From: Nitrospirota bacterium
GTDB lineage: Bacteria > JACPQY01
Length of the DNA: 64,000 nucleotides
NCBI GenBank assembly: GCA_016180645.1
Contig: JACPAV010000006.1
Coordinates: 82,604 to 146,603, forward strand
Reading direction: 5' to 3'
The notes under the pieces were generated by a model. The model did no database searches and was not told the origin of the DNA. It worked only from the letters and a program-made list of their open reading frames with translations. The position numbers and the translations under genes were made by a program. Shown here piece after piece: positions 7,932 through 17,114 of this stretch (position 1 is its first letter; the number at the start of each line of letters is the position of its first letter).

Positions 7932-9503
7932 TCATTCGGGGAGCACCCGATAGCCAGTCCAATCGTGGATCATGACGCCGGAGAGGCCGGATGCGGCGGG
8001 GCTTGAACCGATTTCGGAGATGAATTCCGACACGCGTTTCTTCGATCGGCCGGCGAAAGACAGGCGCTCGGGGCGCACGAGGTATCTCTCACGGATCCGA
8101 AAGCTTGGAATACCATCGGCGGCAGGCGGCGCGAAAATCAGCCGAGAGGTCTGTGCCTCCACGCGCGCTTGGGCCAGGAGGGGATCCGCTTCCCGAACCA
8201 GCACGATATGCTCTTCGAGCGCCAGAGGGCGGGTCTCTATCGCGAGCCAAACCGGGACGCCGGTAAGTCTCGAATAGCGAATCCAATCGCCGGAGATATC
8301 GAAAAGTTCTCCCCGATCGGTCCGATAGCTCATCACCGCCACGTCATCGACGATGTTCATCACCGAAAATCCGACGGGACGACCCTCCACGCGCCGCTGA
8401 TTGAACCAGAACGGCATGACCACGGACAAGCTCGATCGCTCGCCGACCAGCGCCGCCAGACGCGAAATCAGCTCCACGTATTTTCGATCCCCTATTTCGG
8501 GGTCGGCAGCAAACTGCGGAAGTAGGTACGGCTCAATGTCCAGTTGAATACCCGCGGCGGCGTTTCCAGGCAGTGAGAGAGCCTTTTCCACCCTCCCGAC
8601 CAGCGGATCGGGGTTGAGCACCGCTTCGGGATATCCGTCCAAGGCGAGGGACTCGATTCCCTGCTTCTGCGCGGCGCTCAAGAGCTCACCGTAGGCCTTC
8701 CAGACTTCCTCCCCTTCCGCAAGGTCCGGGATCTGGATCGAAAGCCTCGTACATTGAAGCGAGAGGCAAGTCTCGATGGTACGCCTTGGATCCTGCAGGG
8801 CATCCTTGTACTCCCAGAGCCAGAGGCCCGTCCTCAATGGCAAGCTGGAATCCGACGATATCGCCGCCAATCGAGCTTTGTCGATGGTCACGCTTTTTCC
8901 ACCCTTCCCCAGCGTCACGACGAAACCGGCGAGACGGCGCAAATCCACCGAAGGCGCAATCGAGGCCAGCGGAAGGGTAAGGTCCAATTTTCCGTTCGAC
9001 TTTGCCACCTCGGTCCCCGCTCCGATCGATGGACCGATCCGGTCGGCCAGCGAGAACGTGAACGCTGCGATACCTGACACTTTCAGAGCCAGCGAACCGA
9101 ACGAAAGAACATCCAGCAGGTCGTCCTTTCCCCCGAAGGGTATCAGCCACCGACAGCCCGCATGCGCGTTGCCTTTCGGCGTCAGTCGGTAGGACTTCGC
9201 AGACCTGACGACGTCGCTTTCGCATCCGTTCTGCGCGACGGGATCACCCAGACGCGGCAGGAGGTCAACGGCGGGTCCGGAAAGCACTTCGATCCTGGGT
9301 TCCACGGACACAGTCAAAGCGAATCGAAAGGTCACGGACGGTTTTTTGCCTTCGATCAGAACGACTTCGATTTCCTGGACATCCGGACCGGGAATCGTCT
9401 CAAGTGGGATTTCGGTTCCATTGGAGGCTCCCGACATGGCGGCAGGGCAGACCATCAGAAGGAGTGTGCAGCGCGCGACGCGGCACAGCGCGCGAATTCG
9501 CAT
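7932..9503 (-). CDS. Secreted TIM-barrel-like protein of the polysaccharide cluster
   Basis: About 523 aa from the ATG at 9503, chosen because the basic-hydrophobic stretch MRIRALCRVARCTLLLMV then forms a signal peptide. Residues about 120-220 look like a beta-rich carbohydrate-binding or jelly-roll domain. The C-terminal half has a beta/alpha-barrel pattern with GLWLWEY, IQLDIEPYLLP, VVMPFWFN and VAVMSYR, typical of glycoside-hydrolase-like or DUF4434-type barrels. The Glu in DIEPY is a candidate acid/base. It lies directly downstream of the YaiO-like gene in a synthase cluster, so a role in polymer processing or export is inferred. Enzymatic activity is not proven by sequence. Its 3' end is duplicated at 6986-7105. 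Confidence 0.65.
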   Translation of the reverse strand: MRIRALCRVARCTLLLMVCPAAMSGASNGTEIPLETIPGPDVQEIEVVLIEGKKPSVTFRFALTVSVEPRIEVLSGPAVDLLPRLGDPVAQNGCESDVVRSAKSYRLTPKGNAHAGCRWLIPFGGKDDLLDVLSFGSLALKVSGIAAFTFSLADRIGPSIGAGTEVAKSNGKLDLTLPLASIAPSVDLRRLAGFVVTLGKGGKSVTIDKARLAAISSDSSLPLRTGLWLWEYKDALQDPRRTIETCLSLQCTRLSIQIPDLAEGEEVWKAYGELLSAAQKQGIESLALDGYPEAVLNPDPLVGRVEKALSLPGNAAAGIQLDIEPYLLPQFAADPEIGDRKYVELISRLAALVGERSSLSVVMPFWFNQRRVEGRPVGFSVMNIVDDVAVMSYRTDRGELFDISGDWIRYSRLTGVPVWLAIETRPLALEEHIVLVREADPLLAQARVEAQTSRLIFAPPAADGIPSFRIRERYLVRPERLSFAGRSKKRVSEFISEIGSSPAASGLSGVMIHDWTGYRVLPE

Positions 9504-9517
9504 CCCCTTCAATTGGC

Positions 9518-10288
9518 CTACCATCGGCCGAGTACGCCCACGCTCGCACCGACTCCCCAAGGAGTCCGCTCGGCATCATTGAAGGACACGAGCAGCGACA
9601 CCCCTAGATGCCTGGAAAAGTACCGTTGCGCCCTCGCAAGAATGTCAGTGGCGTATCGGAGATCCAGCCGGGGCCCGGGTCCCAGGACGATCACCTGCCG
9701 CCCAAGGGCGCCGCCGATCTCCACGAAATCATCCCCCGATTCGAAGAAGTATCTCGCCGAGCCGGCGCCCCGATATCCGATTTCACCGTGGCTGGGGTTG
9801 GCGAAGGCCCGCCCCCGCAGGTACCAGTTCCCGAGATAGCGGCCGAGGGAAATTCCCGGCATGTTCACTACGCTCTCCTTGAACATCATGTTTCTATAAC
9901 TGGCGGAAACCTCCCAGCCCCCTCCAAAGCCTTGGAACAACTCCGCGTACACATCCGCCGTCGGCATGACGTCGGGATCGAACACCCCCTGGACTCTGAG
10001 ATTGCCATAGGCCCGGCTCCAAAGGCCGAAGTAGGAGTCGAGCGCCACTCCCTCATCCCATTTGCCGAATCGGGAGACTCGAAAACCCTCCAAAATCAGC
10101 GAGGCCGGAGCGAACTTCCGCTCGAGGCTACCGGTGAACACGTGCCAGTCGGCTTGATCCTTTTCGAACCGCTGAAACTCGTACCGAGCGGAGGACTTCC
10201 AGGGAAACTCACTCTCACGGGCCAACGTCGAATCGGCTCCGAAGAGGATCGAAACAGCAAATCCCGCCGCGGCCACCCCACCCTTCAT
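9518..10288 (-). CDS. YaiO-family outer-membrane beta-barrel protein
   Basis: 256 aa from ATG 10288, where the signal peptide MKGGVAAAGFAVSILFGADS begins. The frame stays open for 84 codons upstream, but that part is low-complexity repeat DNA. The mature protein has alternating beta-strands rich in Tyr, Phe and Gly and ends VGASVGVLGRW, a barrel-like C-terminus. The pattern SARYEFQRFEKDQADWH fits YaiO-family barrels, often found beside polysaccharide synthases. It is followed 14 nt later by the TIM-barrel gene. A role as an outer-membrane export or anchoring component is inferred from context. Confidence 0.7.
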   Translation of the reverse strand: MKGGVAAAGFAVSILFGADSTLARESEFPWKSSARYEFQRFEKDQADWHVFTGSLERKFAPASLILEGFRVSRFGKWDEGVALDSYFGLWSRAYGNLRVQGVFDPDVMPTADVYAELFQGFGGGWEVSASYRNMMFKESVVNMPGISLGRYLGNWYLRGRAFANPSHGEIGYRGAGSARYFFESGDDFVEIGGALGRQVIVLGPGPRLDLRYATDILARAQRYFSRHLGVSLLVSFNDAERTPWGVGASVGVLGRW

Positions 10289-10345
10289 CAGGCGCAAGCG
10301 TTCGCACCCACCCCCACCCGAACCCTCCCCCGTCGAGGGGGAGGG

Positions 10346-10403
10346 GGTAGGCGCAGGCTTTATGCCTGCGTCCGAAGACGCACCCGTAAAGGGTGCGGCT
10401 ACC
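10346..10403. repeat. REP-like composite hairpin element, copy 2
   Basis: 58-bp element with terminal GGTAG/CTACC and two internal hairpins: CGCAGGC-TTTAT-GCCTGCG and a GCACCC/GGGTGC stem. It is nearly identical to 61964-62020, and its first hairpin matches 3178-3196. It lies upstream of the YaiO-like gene, followed by another palindromic stretch near 10408-10440. Confidence 0.75.
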
Positions 10404-10514
10404 GTCCCTTCCCCCCTTGCGGGGGAAGGTGAGGATGGGGGGTGCTCATCGCGTGCCATCACGCCATCGCCCCCTCCGTTACTCTTCGGGGACGACGAAA
10501 GGTACACCATCCAA

Positions 10515-11939
10515 TCACGCCGTCGCCCTCTCCGTCTCAAAGCCCTTGCGAGCCAGCGTTCCCCAGGTCTTCACCCCCCGGACGGACGAGAGAAATCCGC
10601 GAACCCGCCAGTAGGTCGAGAATTGGCGGTAGCCGAAGTTCTCGGCGAAGGCGAGAAGGAACAACCGAAACAGGTCGCCGGTCTTCGGATACCTCCTCAT
10701 TGAGAGTTCCTCCAATCCAACCGCCATGATCGAGAGCGAAACACCGAAGACCACGGCCACCATCAGGAAGGCGAAGACATAGGACGGAGGCGTGTTCCCC
10801 AGGGCCACGGTGCCGATGAACGCCAGATAACCTCCCAGTTCGATCACCGGACCCAACATTTCCAGAAAGAAGAAATACGGGAAAGCGATCAGCCCAATTC
10901 GCCCGTAACGCGGGTTGAGCAACATTCGTGAATGCCGAAGCAACGAGTCCATTAAGCCCCGCTGCCAGCGATCCCTCTGGCGGGCGAGCTGTTTGATCGA
11001 TTCGGGACATTCCGTCCACGCCACCGGATCGGGAACGAAGGATATCTTGTATTTCATGCCTTTCTCGCGGCAGTACCGGTGCAGGCGTACCACCAGCTCC
11101 ATGTCTTCCCCCACCGTATCCGTGGCATAACCGCCCACCTCCACCACGGGCCCGCGCTTGAACAGCCCGAAGGCTCCCGAAATGATCAGGGTGGAATCCA
11201 TCGCATCCCAACCCATGCGTCCCGACAAGAAAGCACGGAGATACTCCAGGACCTGTATCCGGGCCAGGAATTTTCGCGGAAGCCCAACGGAGGTGACGCG
11301 GCCCTGCACGACCCTGCACCCGTTCACGACACGAATGATCCCCCCGGCGGCGACGGTCGTCGCATCCTCCATGAAGGGGCGGACGATGCGAAGGAGCCCA
11401 TCGCGTTCCAGAACGCTGTCGGCGTCCATCGCGCAGTAGAGGGGCGTCCGGCAGAAATTGATGCCGGCGTTCAAGGCATCGGCCTTCCCGCCATTGTCCT
11501 TGTCGATCACCCAAAGATTGGGATGCCGCCGGCTGCGATAGGTACCCCTCACCCGTTTGGTGGGAATTTCGGACGTCGGATACCTCGCGGCGGGAGCGAG
11601 ATCGAACGCCTCTTTCATGCGATCCAAGGTGCGATCCCGGGAACCGTCGTTCACCAGCAGGACATCGTAGTCGGAATAGCGGAGCCCGAGAAAGGACCGC
11701 ACCGCATCCACGCAGGTTTTTTCCTCGTTGAACGCGGGCGCGATCAGGGTGATGGGAGGGGGACCCGCCGACGCGATGAGATTTTCGAAATCGAGGGCCC
11801 GCATCCGCTTCGCGTATCGCCGGAGGGCGCCAAAGGCGAATAGGCTGGTGATCAGGTAGGCCGTGTTGAGCAGCACGAAGTACAGGAGGACGATCGCATT
11901 GATCGCGCCGATCGCCTGCCATATCCGGTGGATGATCAC
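10515..11939 (-). CDS. Processive family-2 glycosyltransferase (PgaC/BcsA-like)
   Basis: 474 aa. The GTG start at 11939 overlaps the stop of the upstream HEAT gene (GTGA). An N-terminal membrane helix (AIGAINAIVLLYFVLLNTAYL) is followed by a GT2 domain with APAFNEEKTC, VNDGSRDRT, CAMDADSV, the acceptor-site GEDMELVVRLH and QRDRW, the Q/RxxRW motif of processive synthases. Two or three membrane helices follow (LIAFPYFFFLEMLGPVIELGGYL and later). It probably polymerises a UDP-sugar and threads it across the inner membrane. Substrate cannot be told by eye. No PilZ domain is present, so any cyclic-di-GMP control must come from another protein. Confidence 0.85.
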   Translation of the reverse strand: MIIHRIWQAIGAINAIVLLYFVLLNTAYLITSLFAFGALRRYAKRMRALDFENLIASAGPPPITLIAPAFNEEKTCVDAVRSFLGLRYSDYDVLLVNDGSRDRTLDRMKEAFDLAPAARYPTSEIPTKRVRGTYRSRRHPNLWVIDKDNGGKADALNAGINFCRTPLYCAMDADSVLERDGLLRIVRPFMEDATTVAAGGIIRVVNGCRVVQGRVTSVGLPRKFLARIQVLEYLRAFLSGRMGWDAMDSTLIISGAFGLFKRGPVVEVGGYATDTVGEDMELVVRLHRYCREKGMKYKISFVPDPVAWTECPESIKQLARQRDRWQRGLMDSLLRHSRMLLNPRYGRIGLIAFPYFFFLEMLGPVIELGGYLAFIGTVALGNTPPSYVFAFLMVAVVFGVSLSIMAVGLEELSMRRYPKTGDLFRLFLLAFAENFGYRQFSTYWRVRGFLSSVRGVKTWGTLARKGFETERATA

Positions 11940-13006
11940 GCGGCCGACTCCAGAATCTGCTGGGCCAGGATGTGTCTCGGATGGCTTGGGGCCTCTGCGA
12001 TGGCCTCGAGGATTCCGTCTGCTCCGATCCCCTTCAGCGCGGTGGCCGCCTGGATGGCCACCCAAGGAGACTTGTCCATGAAGGCCCGCCGGAGGACGGC
12101 CACATCCTCCATGTCACCCAGCCTTCCCAAGGCTCCGATGGCTTGGGCCCGAATGGAAAAGTGACTCGATTTCGCCTGGCGCCGGATGAGGTCAAGGTGT
12201 TCGGGGCGTCCGACCGCGCCCAACAACCGCAGGCACGCGGCCACAAGATCCACACTCTGTTCCGTTTCGATGATCGCCGCGGCCCTTTCCGCCGCCGAAA
12301 ATTGATTCAGGCGGAGCAGGGCCTCGGCGGCCACCGAACGAGCGGAGGTTTGCTTTTCGGGGTCTGAGAGAAAGCCTTCGAGTTGCGGGGCCAATTCCGG
12401 CCCCACAGCCGCGAGCATGGCCGCCAGGAAGCCCGGGCTCCAGTCCTCAAAGCGGTGGAGGTGATCCATGATCGCCGTGGCATGACCCACAAACTCTTTC
12501 TGCGCCAAGGCTCGTGCGGCGATCATGGCCACGAGCGGCGAAGGATCGTCAAGGAACTTCAGGACTTCGTCAGCGTACTCGGGAAGTCCGAGGCTGCTGA
12601 GCATCTGAACGGCGCGCGCCCGGTCCTCGGGATCTTTAGACCGGCGCCTACGGGCTATTCGGGCAAGAAACGGATGGGCCAACGAAGATAGGGTGCGTCG
12701 CTCCTCGCCCCGGAATCGGTTCGCGTAGCGCAAGAGGAATTCAAGAAAGTAGTCCCGATCCCAGGGGCGGATCCATTCGGCAAGGAACGCGGTGTGCCGC
12801 CCTCGCCCGACGGCCTCCATCACCCAGGGTTCCCACTCCCGTTCCAGACGAGCCCAGCGTCTGGCCTTGATGTTGTTTCGCAATCGCATCATGACTGTGA
12901 AACCGGCGAACAGGAGGGTCAGTCCAAGGAGGACCAGGACCGATATGCCCAGGTAGAGCAGCACCTTGTCCTGAAGGAAACGGTCCGCCAATACGTCAAG
13001 TCCCAT
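11936..13006 (-). CDS. Membrane-anchored HEAT-repeat protein
   Basis: 356 aa from ATG 13006; a TTG 12 codons upstream is possible. One N-terminal transmembrane helix (VLLYLGISVLVLLGLTLLFAGF) is followed by a basic cytoplasmic segment. Five or so HEAT-like helical pairs span about 110-350 (for example DPSPLVAMIAARALAQ, RSVAAEALLRLNQ and KSPWVAIQAATALKGIG). HEAT repeats are protein-binding scaffolds. Its stop is overlapped by the glycosyltransferase start, so it is likely a synthase-associated scaffold, comparable in position to accessory subunits of other exopolysaccharide machines. No enzymatic motif is seen. Confidence 0.7.
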   Translation of the reverse strand: MGLDVLADRFLQDKVLLYLGISVLVLLGLTLLFAGFTVMMRLRNNIKARRWARLEREWEPWVMEAVGRGRHTAFLAEWIRPWDRDYFLEFLLRYANRFRGEERRTLSSLAHPFLARIARRRRSKDPEDRARAVQMLSSLGLPEYADEVLKFLDDPSPLVAMIAARALAQKEFVGHATAIMDHLHRFEDWSPGFLAAMLAAVGPELAPQLEGFLSDPEKQTSARSVAAEALLRLNQFSAAERAAAIIETEQSVDLVAACLRLLGAVGRPEHLDLIRRQAKSSHFSIRAQAIGALGRLGDMEDVAVLRRAFMDKSPWVAIQAATALKGIGADGILEAIAEAPSHPRHILAQQILESAA

Positions 13007-13068
13007 GGGGGCGATCTTCCCAGCAACGCTGGCCGGGAGCAACCGGTGGATCCAGTGGGGCAGGCGGG

Positions 13069-14613
13069 TCAGCCGCGCGTCATCTGCCGGCGGATTCGCG
13101 CCACCAGTTCCACGGGAGAGAAGGGTTTGGTGATGGCGTCGTTCGCTCCCAATTCCAGGGCGCGCGACACCGTCCCCTCGCTCCCCAACCCCGCCAAAAG
13201 GACGATCGGAACCTTCCGGAGGAACGGATGGCCGCGAAACCGACTCAACAGTTCCAAACCGTCCATTCCGCGAATCTCAACATCGAGGATGATGAGATCG
13301 GGCGCAGCCTTCTTGCAAGAATCCAGAGCGACGATTCCCTCCGTGTATGTGGACACTTCAAATCCTTCCCGCTCCAGACGATGCTGGAGCACGGATGCCA
13401 CGATGGGATCGTCCTCGACCAGCAGCACCTTCTTGACCTGCAGAGCCGTTCCCTCATCGGAAAAAATCACCCGGTCCCGGCCGGCCCCTTTCGCCGCGTT
13501 CATGAGGCGGATCGCCTCACGGACGACATCCTCCACGCGGTCCCCGGCCCGAACGGGCGTGACCCCCGCGGAGAATGTCGCTTTGAATTTCCCGCCATCC
13601 CTTGATTGAAATGTGCCCTTGCGAAGATGCTCCAAGGCCTTTTCGAGGGCCCGTGCCGCCCCCTTGCCATCGGTGTCCGGAAAGAGGACGACGAATCCTT
13701 CCCACCCCCAGCGCGCCAGGAGGTCGGACTTCCGAAGCCCCTGGGAGACGACTGCGCTGAAGCGACGAATCACCCCGTTGCCCACGGAGCGCCCGTAGGA
13801 TTCGTTGATCAATTGAAGATGATCGAGATCGAGCATCGCCACCGAAACCGGCTCGCGGGTCCGAGCGGCATGCGACTGCGCGCGCTGAAAAGCCTCGATA
13901 AAGGCCCCCCGGCTCGGCACGCGCGTCAGGGGATCGTAGAGCGATCCGCGAGAAATCTCATCGGCACGTTGGAGGCGCGCGGATACGACGGTGGCCAAAT
14001 GCTCCAGATCGAGCGGCTTGGTCAGAACGTCCTCCGCGCCGAGGGCCAGGCATTCCAATCGCGTCCGCCGGTGGGCCGAATCCGAAAGGATCAGCACGGG
14101 AATCCCAGACGTGGCCGACTCCTCCTTGAGGCGCACAAGGAGGTCTCTGGCGTCGATGTCGGGCAGGAACATTCCGAGAAGAATCAGTTGGATGTTGGAC
14201 GAGGCCAGGATCTCACCCGCCCTCGCCGCGGAGTCCGCCGTAACGATTCGACGGCCGGAGGAAGTCAGCCGCTCACGCAGGGCCGCGAGAACGTTCGGAT
14301 CCGAATCGACCGCCAGGATGGATTTGCGGCGATCTTCCGGAATACCGTCGACGGTATGGAGCATCGCCAGAATCCGACCGAGGCGATCGGGCATCGCAGC
14401 ATCATCGGCTAAAGCCAGGGCTTGAGCCGCATCGGTAATTTCACAGAAGCCGCATTGTGCGCACAGGGAACGGATGGAATTGGCGATACGCCGGATGGAA
14501 CCGACGGACTCCACCTCTCCCTTGCCAAGGGCGTCCCGCGCCGCCTCCAGCGCCGCGGCGCGGGCCAGAAGGGCTTCGTGACACCAGTTCTTGAGGTCGT
14601 CCGCTTCCGTCAT
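13069..14613 (-). CDS. Degenerate Hpt-REC-GGDEF-REC signalling protein
   Basis: 514 aa with the same architecture as the protein at 41991-43538. An Hpt-like helical domain (about 1-90), receiver 1 (about 97-215), a GGDEF domain (about 225-385) and receiver 2 (about 394-513). Compared with the paralogue, the Hpt histidine is Asn45 (IANSIRS versus MAHALRG), the receiver-1 phosphoacceptor is Gly147 (LILLGMFLPD) and the GGDEF signature is GWEGF (303-307). Only receiver 2 keeps its Asp444 (LIILDVEIRGMDG). It is first in the minus-strand cluster and is likely a non-catalytic phospho-responsive regulator of the synthase. Confidence 0.85.
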   Translation of the reverse strand: MTEADDLKNWCHEALLARAAALEAARDALGKGEVESVGSIRRIANSIRSLCAQCGFCEITDAAQALALADDAAMPDRLGRILAMLHTVDGIPEDRRKSILAVDSDPNVLAALRERLTSSGRRIVTADSAARAGEILASSNIQLILLGMFLPDIDARDLLVRLKEESATSGIPVLILSDSAHRRTRLECLALGAEDVLTKPLDLEHLATVVSARLQRADEISRGSLYDPLTRVPSRGAFIEAFQRAQSHAARTREPVSVAMLDLDHLQLINESYGRSVGNGVIRRFSAVVSQGLRKSDLLARWGWEGFVVLFPDTDGKGAARALEKALEHLRKGTFQSRDGGKFKATFSAGVTPVRAGDRVEDVVREAIRLMNAAKGAGRDRVIFSDEGTALQVKKVLLVEDDPIVASVLQHRLEREGFEVSTYTEGIVALDSCKKAAPDLIILDVEIRGMDGLELLSRFRGHPFLRKVPIVLLAGLGSEGTVSRALELGANDAITKPFSPVELVARIRRQMTRG

Positions 14614-14705
14614 GGTCTTGCCGCCGACAGGGTCGGCCTTTGGAGGTTTGGGACGGGACTCCGCGCGCCTACGCAGCGGAGATCTTGGAAGGCGAGGCGT
14701 TCGGA

Positions 14706-15986
14706 TCAGTCATCTCCGCCGCAATCCTTGGCGTTGTTGGTATCCGAGCATGACCCCCCGTGAACCGTGAGGATCCTGAGCCCACCGAGGCCGGAGGCAA
14801 CGAACAGCACATTTCCCCGATAGGAGACATGGTTCACCGATTCTTGTTTGGCAAATTGAAGCCGGCCCAGCAGGGGAAGGTCGAATGGGGCATCTGCATT
14901 GTCCTTCTCAAGGTTGCCGGTCGCCCGTGCCACGTAGACGCCTGCCTCGCCGTTGGAGATGAAGACCAGATCCCCGTGAACGGAAACCGCATTGGTAACC
15001 ACCACGGAGGCATCCAGCCCGGAAACGGTTGGGACCGCCACGCGGGAAAGAATGCTCCCGCTCTTCAGAGCGATCACCTGCGCGCCCTTCGATCCCGCCG
15101 CAACGAAGGCTTTTCCGCCCTTCACAACGACCGTGGATTTGGATTGGGGAATGTCGGCTCCCTCGAAGGGGAAACTCGAAATCAAACCGGCGGACGAACG
15201 ATCCAGCACGGCGAGCCGCCCGTTGGTGCCCTGAACCACCGCAACCTGATCCCCGGCCACGTCCAGCCACCGGGCATCGCTTAGGACGGCGCTGGACAGG
15301 AGCGAAATGGACTTCGAATCGAAGATGAAAAGCCCGCCCCCATCGCCCGAGGTCGCATAGACACGGCCTCCCTGGACGGCCACGGCCGTTCCGGCGAAGC
15401 TGCTCAGGGCCACCCTCAGATTGTTTTCCAGCCCCAGTTTCCCCTGCGAAGCCGACATGCGCTCCAGCACCGCGGAACTTGTGAACCCGGCATCGCCGGT
15501 GGCCTCCGCGAGGAACACCTCGCCTGACTCGTATGCCACCGCGTTGATGTCGGCGTTCTGGAACACGGCTTGGGAGATCAGCTTGGGTTCTTCGGGCTTG
15601 GTCACGTCAAATACGTTGAGCGCGCCCGCGTACACGTCCCCCTTCACATTGTAGCTCACGAACGCCAGGTGGCCCGAGATGGCCACGGAGGTCGCCTGGA
15701 CAGCCTGTCCACCGACCGTGGGGGGGTGCACTTCCGCCACGAGTTTGAGGTCGATGGGTTGGGGGGACGATGGAGCCCGACGAATCGCGCTGGGGTCCGC
15801 CACGCCCTCCACCGGCACGGTCGTATCGGTCAACTGAACCTGATCGCCCAGGCTGGATTCGTCGTTGGTGATTGAAACCCGGCCCTCGGATTTTTCATCC
15901 GACCCGGAATCCTGGCACCCGGGAGCCAACCCGAACGAAACAATCAGAAGGGCTGCCGAAATTGGGGTGGGCATGAACATCCGCAT
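14706..15986 (-). CDS. Lipoprotein with a beta-propeller (LVIVD-like) repeat domain
   Basis: 426 aa from ATG 15986, with a GAGAGG ribosome-binding site about 6 nt upstream. The signal peptide ends in a lipobox, FGLAPGC, so it should be a lipoprotein. The mature part repeats a pattern of about 45 residues, hydrophobic strand then YVAG/FVAxGxxGxxV then DxxxP (for example VSVHGDLVFISNGEAGVYV and YRGNVLFVASGLGGLRIL). This is typical of LVIVD-type propellers. The C-terminus has two Cys (GGSCSDTNNAKDCGGDD). It precedes an unknown membrane-linked gene and may be part of the same surface-associated group. Function unknown. Confidence 0.7.
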   Translation of the reverse strand: MRMFMPTPISAALLIVSFGLAPGCQDSGSDEKSEGRVSITNDESSLGDQVQLTDTTVPVEGVADPSAIRRAPSSPQPIDLKLVAEVHPPTVGGQAVQATSVAISGHLAFVSYNVKGDVYAGALNVFDVTKPEEPKLISQAVFQNADINAVAYESGEVFLAEATGDAGFTSSAVLERMSASQGKLGLENNLRVALSSFAGTAVAVQGGRVYATSGDGGGLFIFDSKSISLLSSAVLSDARWLDVAGDQVAVVQGTNGRLAVLDRSSAGLISSFPFEGADIPQSKSTVVVKGGKAFVAAGSKGAQVIALKSGSILSRVAVPTVSGLDASVVVTNAVSVHGDLVFISNGEAGVYVARATGNLEKDNADAPFDLPLLGRLQFAKQESVNHVSYRGNVLFVASGLGGLRILTVHGGSCSDTNNAKDCGGDD

Positions 15987-16046
15987 TAATGACCTCTCTT
16001 GTCGTGGAAGGCTACCAAAATGCTTGATGAAATGCAATGTCGGGCC

Positions 16047-17114
16047 TCACTTTCGGTCACTGATCTGGGAAAGAAGATGCTCCATCAAGGGGAGGTAGAC
16101 ATTCCAGAAGAAAACCTCTGGCTTGACCCGTGGGTTCATGGGCAGCAGCCGATAAAAGAACTCAAGGCCCCAGATTTTCCAGGTGAACGGGGCGCCTTGG
16201 ATATCGGCAAAATCTCCGGCGAAATAGAAGACCGGAACCTGTCCCTCCATCTTGCGCATCACGGCAGGGAACGAATCGGGAATGCCGGCCTTCAGGATCT
16301 TCTCCTTCCCCACCTCCGAGACGTTCAACTGATACCGCGCCAGTACAGAGGCGCCAGGCGGGACACGGACGACATCAAACCAATAGAGGTAAGGGAGCCC
16401 GGACTTCGCATCGATTGCGCCGCTGTTCGATTTCTCGATTTCGAACGTCACACCATCACGGGATATGTCGTTCCGCGTCGATAGGACCACCAACCTTCCA
16501 TCGTCGTGCACGAAGAGAAGGCCCGGCCCGCTGAAGTTCCACGGTTCTCCGTATTGCCGCTCGTACCCCTGCACGGCCCAGAGGGGAACCTCCCCACTTC
16601 GATGCAAGTTGTCGAAAATCCGACCAACCCAGCCGGACCATTCCACCCCGAGAGTTTCGGAGAGGATCCTCCGTGCTTCAGCGCCCGTGGGCGTGGCGAA
16701 GGAATTGAACTCCGCGATCAGCGCCGTGCCTTTGCGTACCGCATCCTGAATCTGTCCGGCCTCCTTGACTTCGAGTCCACCATAGAGGAGCGATGAGAAT
16801 TTGCCTCGGGTATCTCCCAAGTAGTATTCACTCGCATACACACCGTAGGTGTCCGCGATGTAGAGCAGATCGACCCCCTCAAGCGAGTCCGGCAGCGATT
16901 GGACACGGAATTTCTTTTCCGGCAAAGGATGGAATCCGGCGTAGTCCCGGTCGTAGGCGAAATCCGAGCCGTCCGGCTTCACGACCTTGAGATGATTCAG
17001 CACCCACATCAGCCCCTTATGCTCGCGATAGCTCGGATCCGGAACCGTTTTGTCGAGGATTACGACGGACAGGGGGCGCGCGTCGGATTGTCTCCAAATC
17101 AGGTGCGGACCCAA
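16047..17114 (-). CDS. Unknown membrane-anchored protein with a DUF4350-like core
   Basis: At least 355 aa. The homogeneous core (VDLLYIADTYGVY, GTALIAEFNSFATPTG, VYLPLMEHLLSQ) resembles glutamine-amidotransferase-like folds used by DUF4350-type and surface-assembly proteins, without a catalytic Cys. In the same frame upstream there is a transmembrane stretch (WSLFLLATVTLLVLGPHLIW), but no ATG or GTG; TTG at 17114 or CTG near 17154 are the only candidates. That leader overlaps a hairpin and the end of the TPR gene. It follows the phosphatase-TPR gene closely and is probably co-transcribed. Start uncertain; function unknown. Confidence 0.55.
   Translation of the reverse strand: MGPHLIWRQSDARPLSVVILDKTVPDPSYREHKGLMWVLNHLKVVKPDGSDFAYDRDYAGFHPLPEKKFRVQSLPDSLEGVDLLYIADTYGVYASEYYLGDTRGKFSSLLYGGLEVKEAGQIQDAVRKGTALIAEFNSFATPTGAEARRILSETLGVEWSGWVGRIFDNLHRSGEVPLWAVQGYERQYGEPWNFSGPGLLFVHDDGRLVVLSTRNDISRDGVTFEIEKSNSGAIDAKSGLPYLYWFDVVRVPPGASVLARYQLNVSEVGKEKILKAGIPDSFPAVMRKMEGQVPVFYFAGDFADIQGAPFTWKIWGLEFFYRLLPMNPRVKPEVFFWNVYLPLMEHLLSQISDRK

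Noticed and set aside
10289-10540. 84-codon N-terminal extension of the YaiO-like protein
   Set aside because: It is repeat DNA (REP-like element) with low-complexity translation; a good signal peptide begins at 10288.
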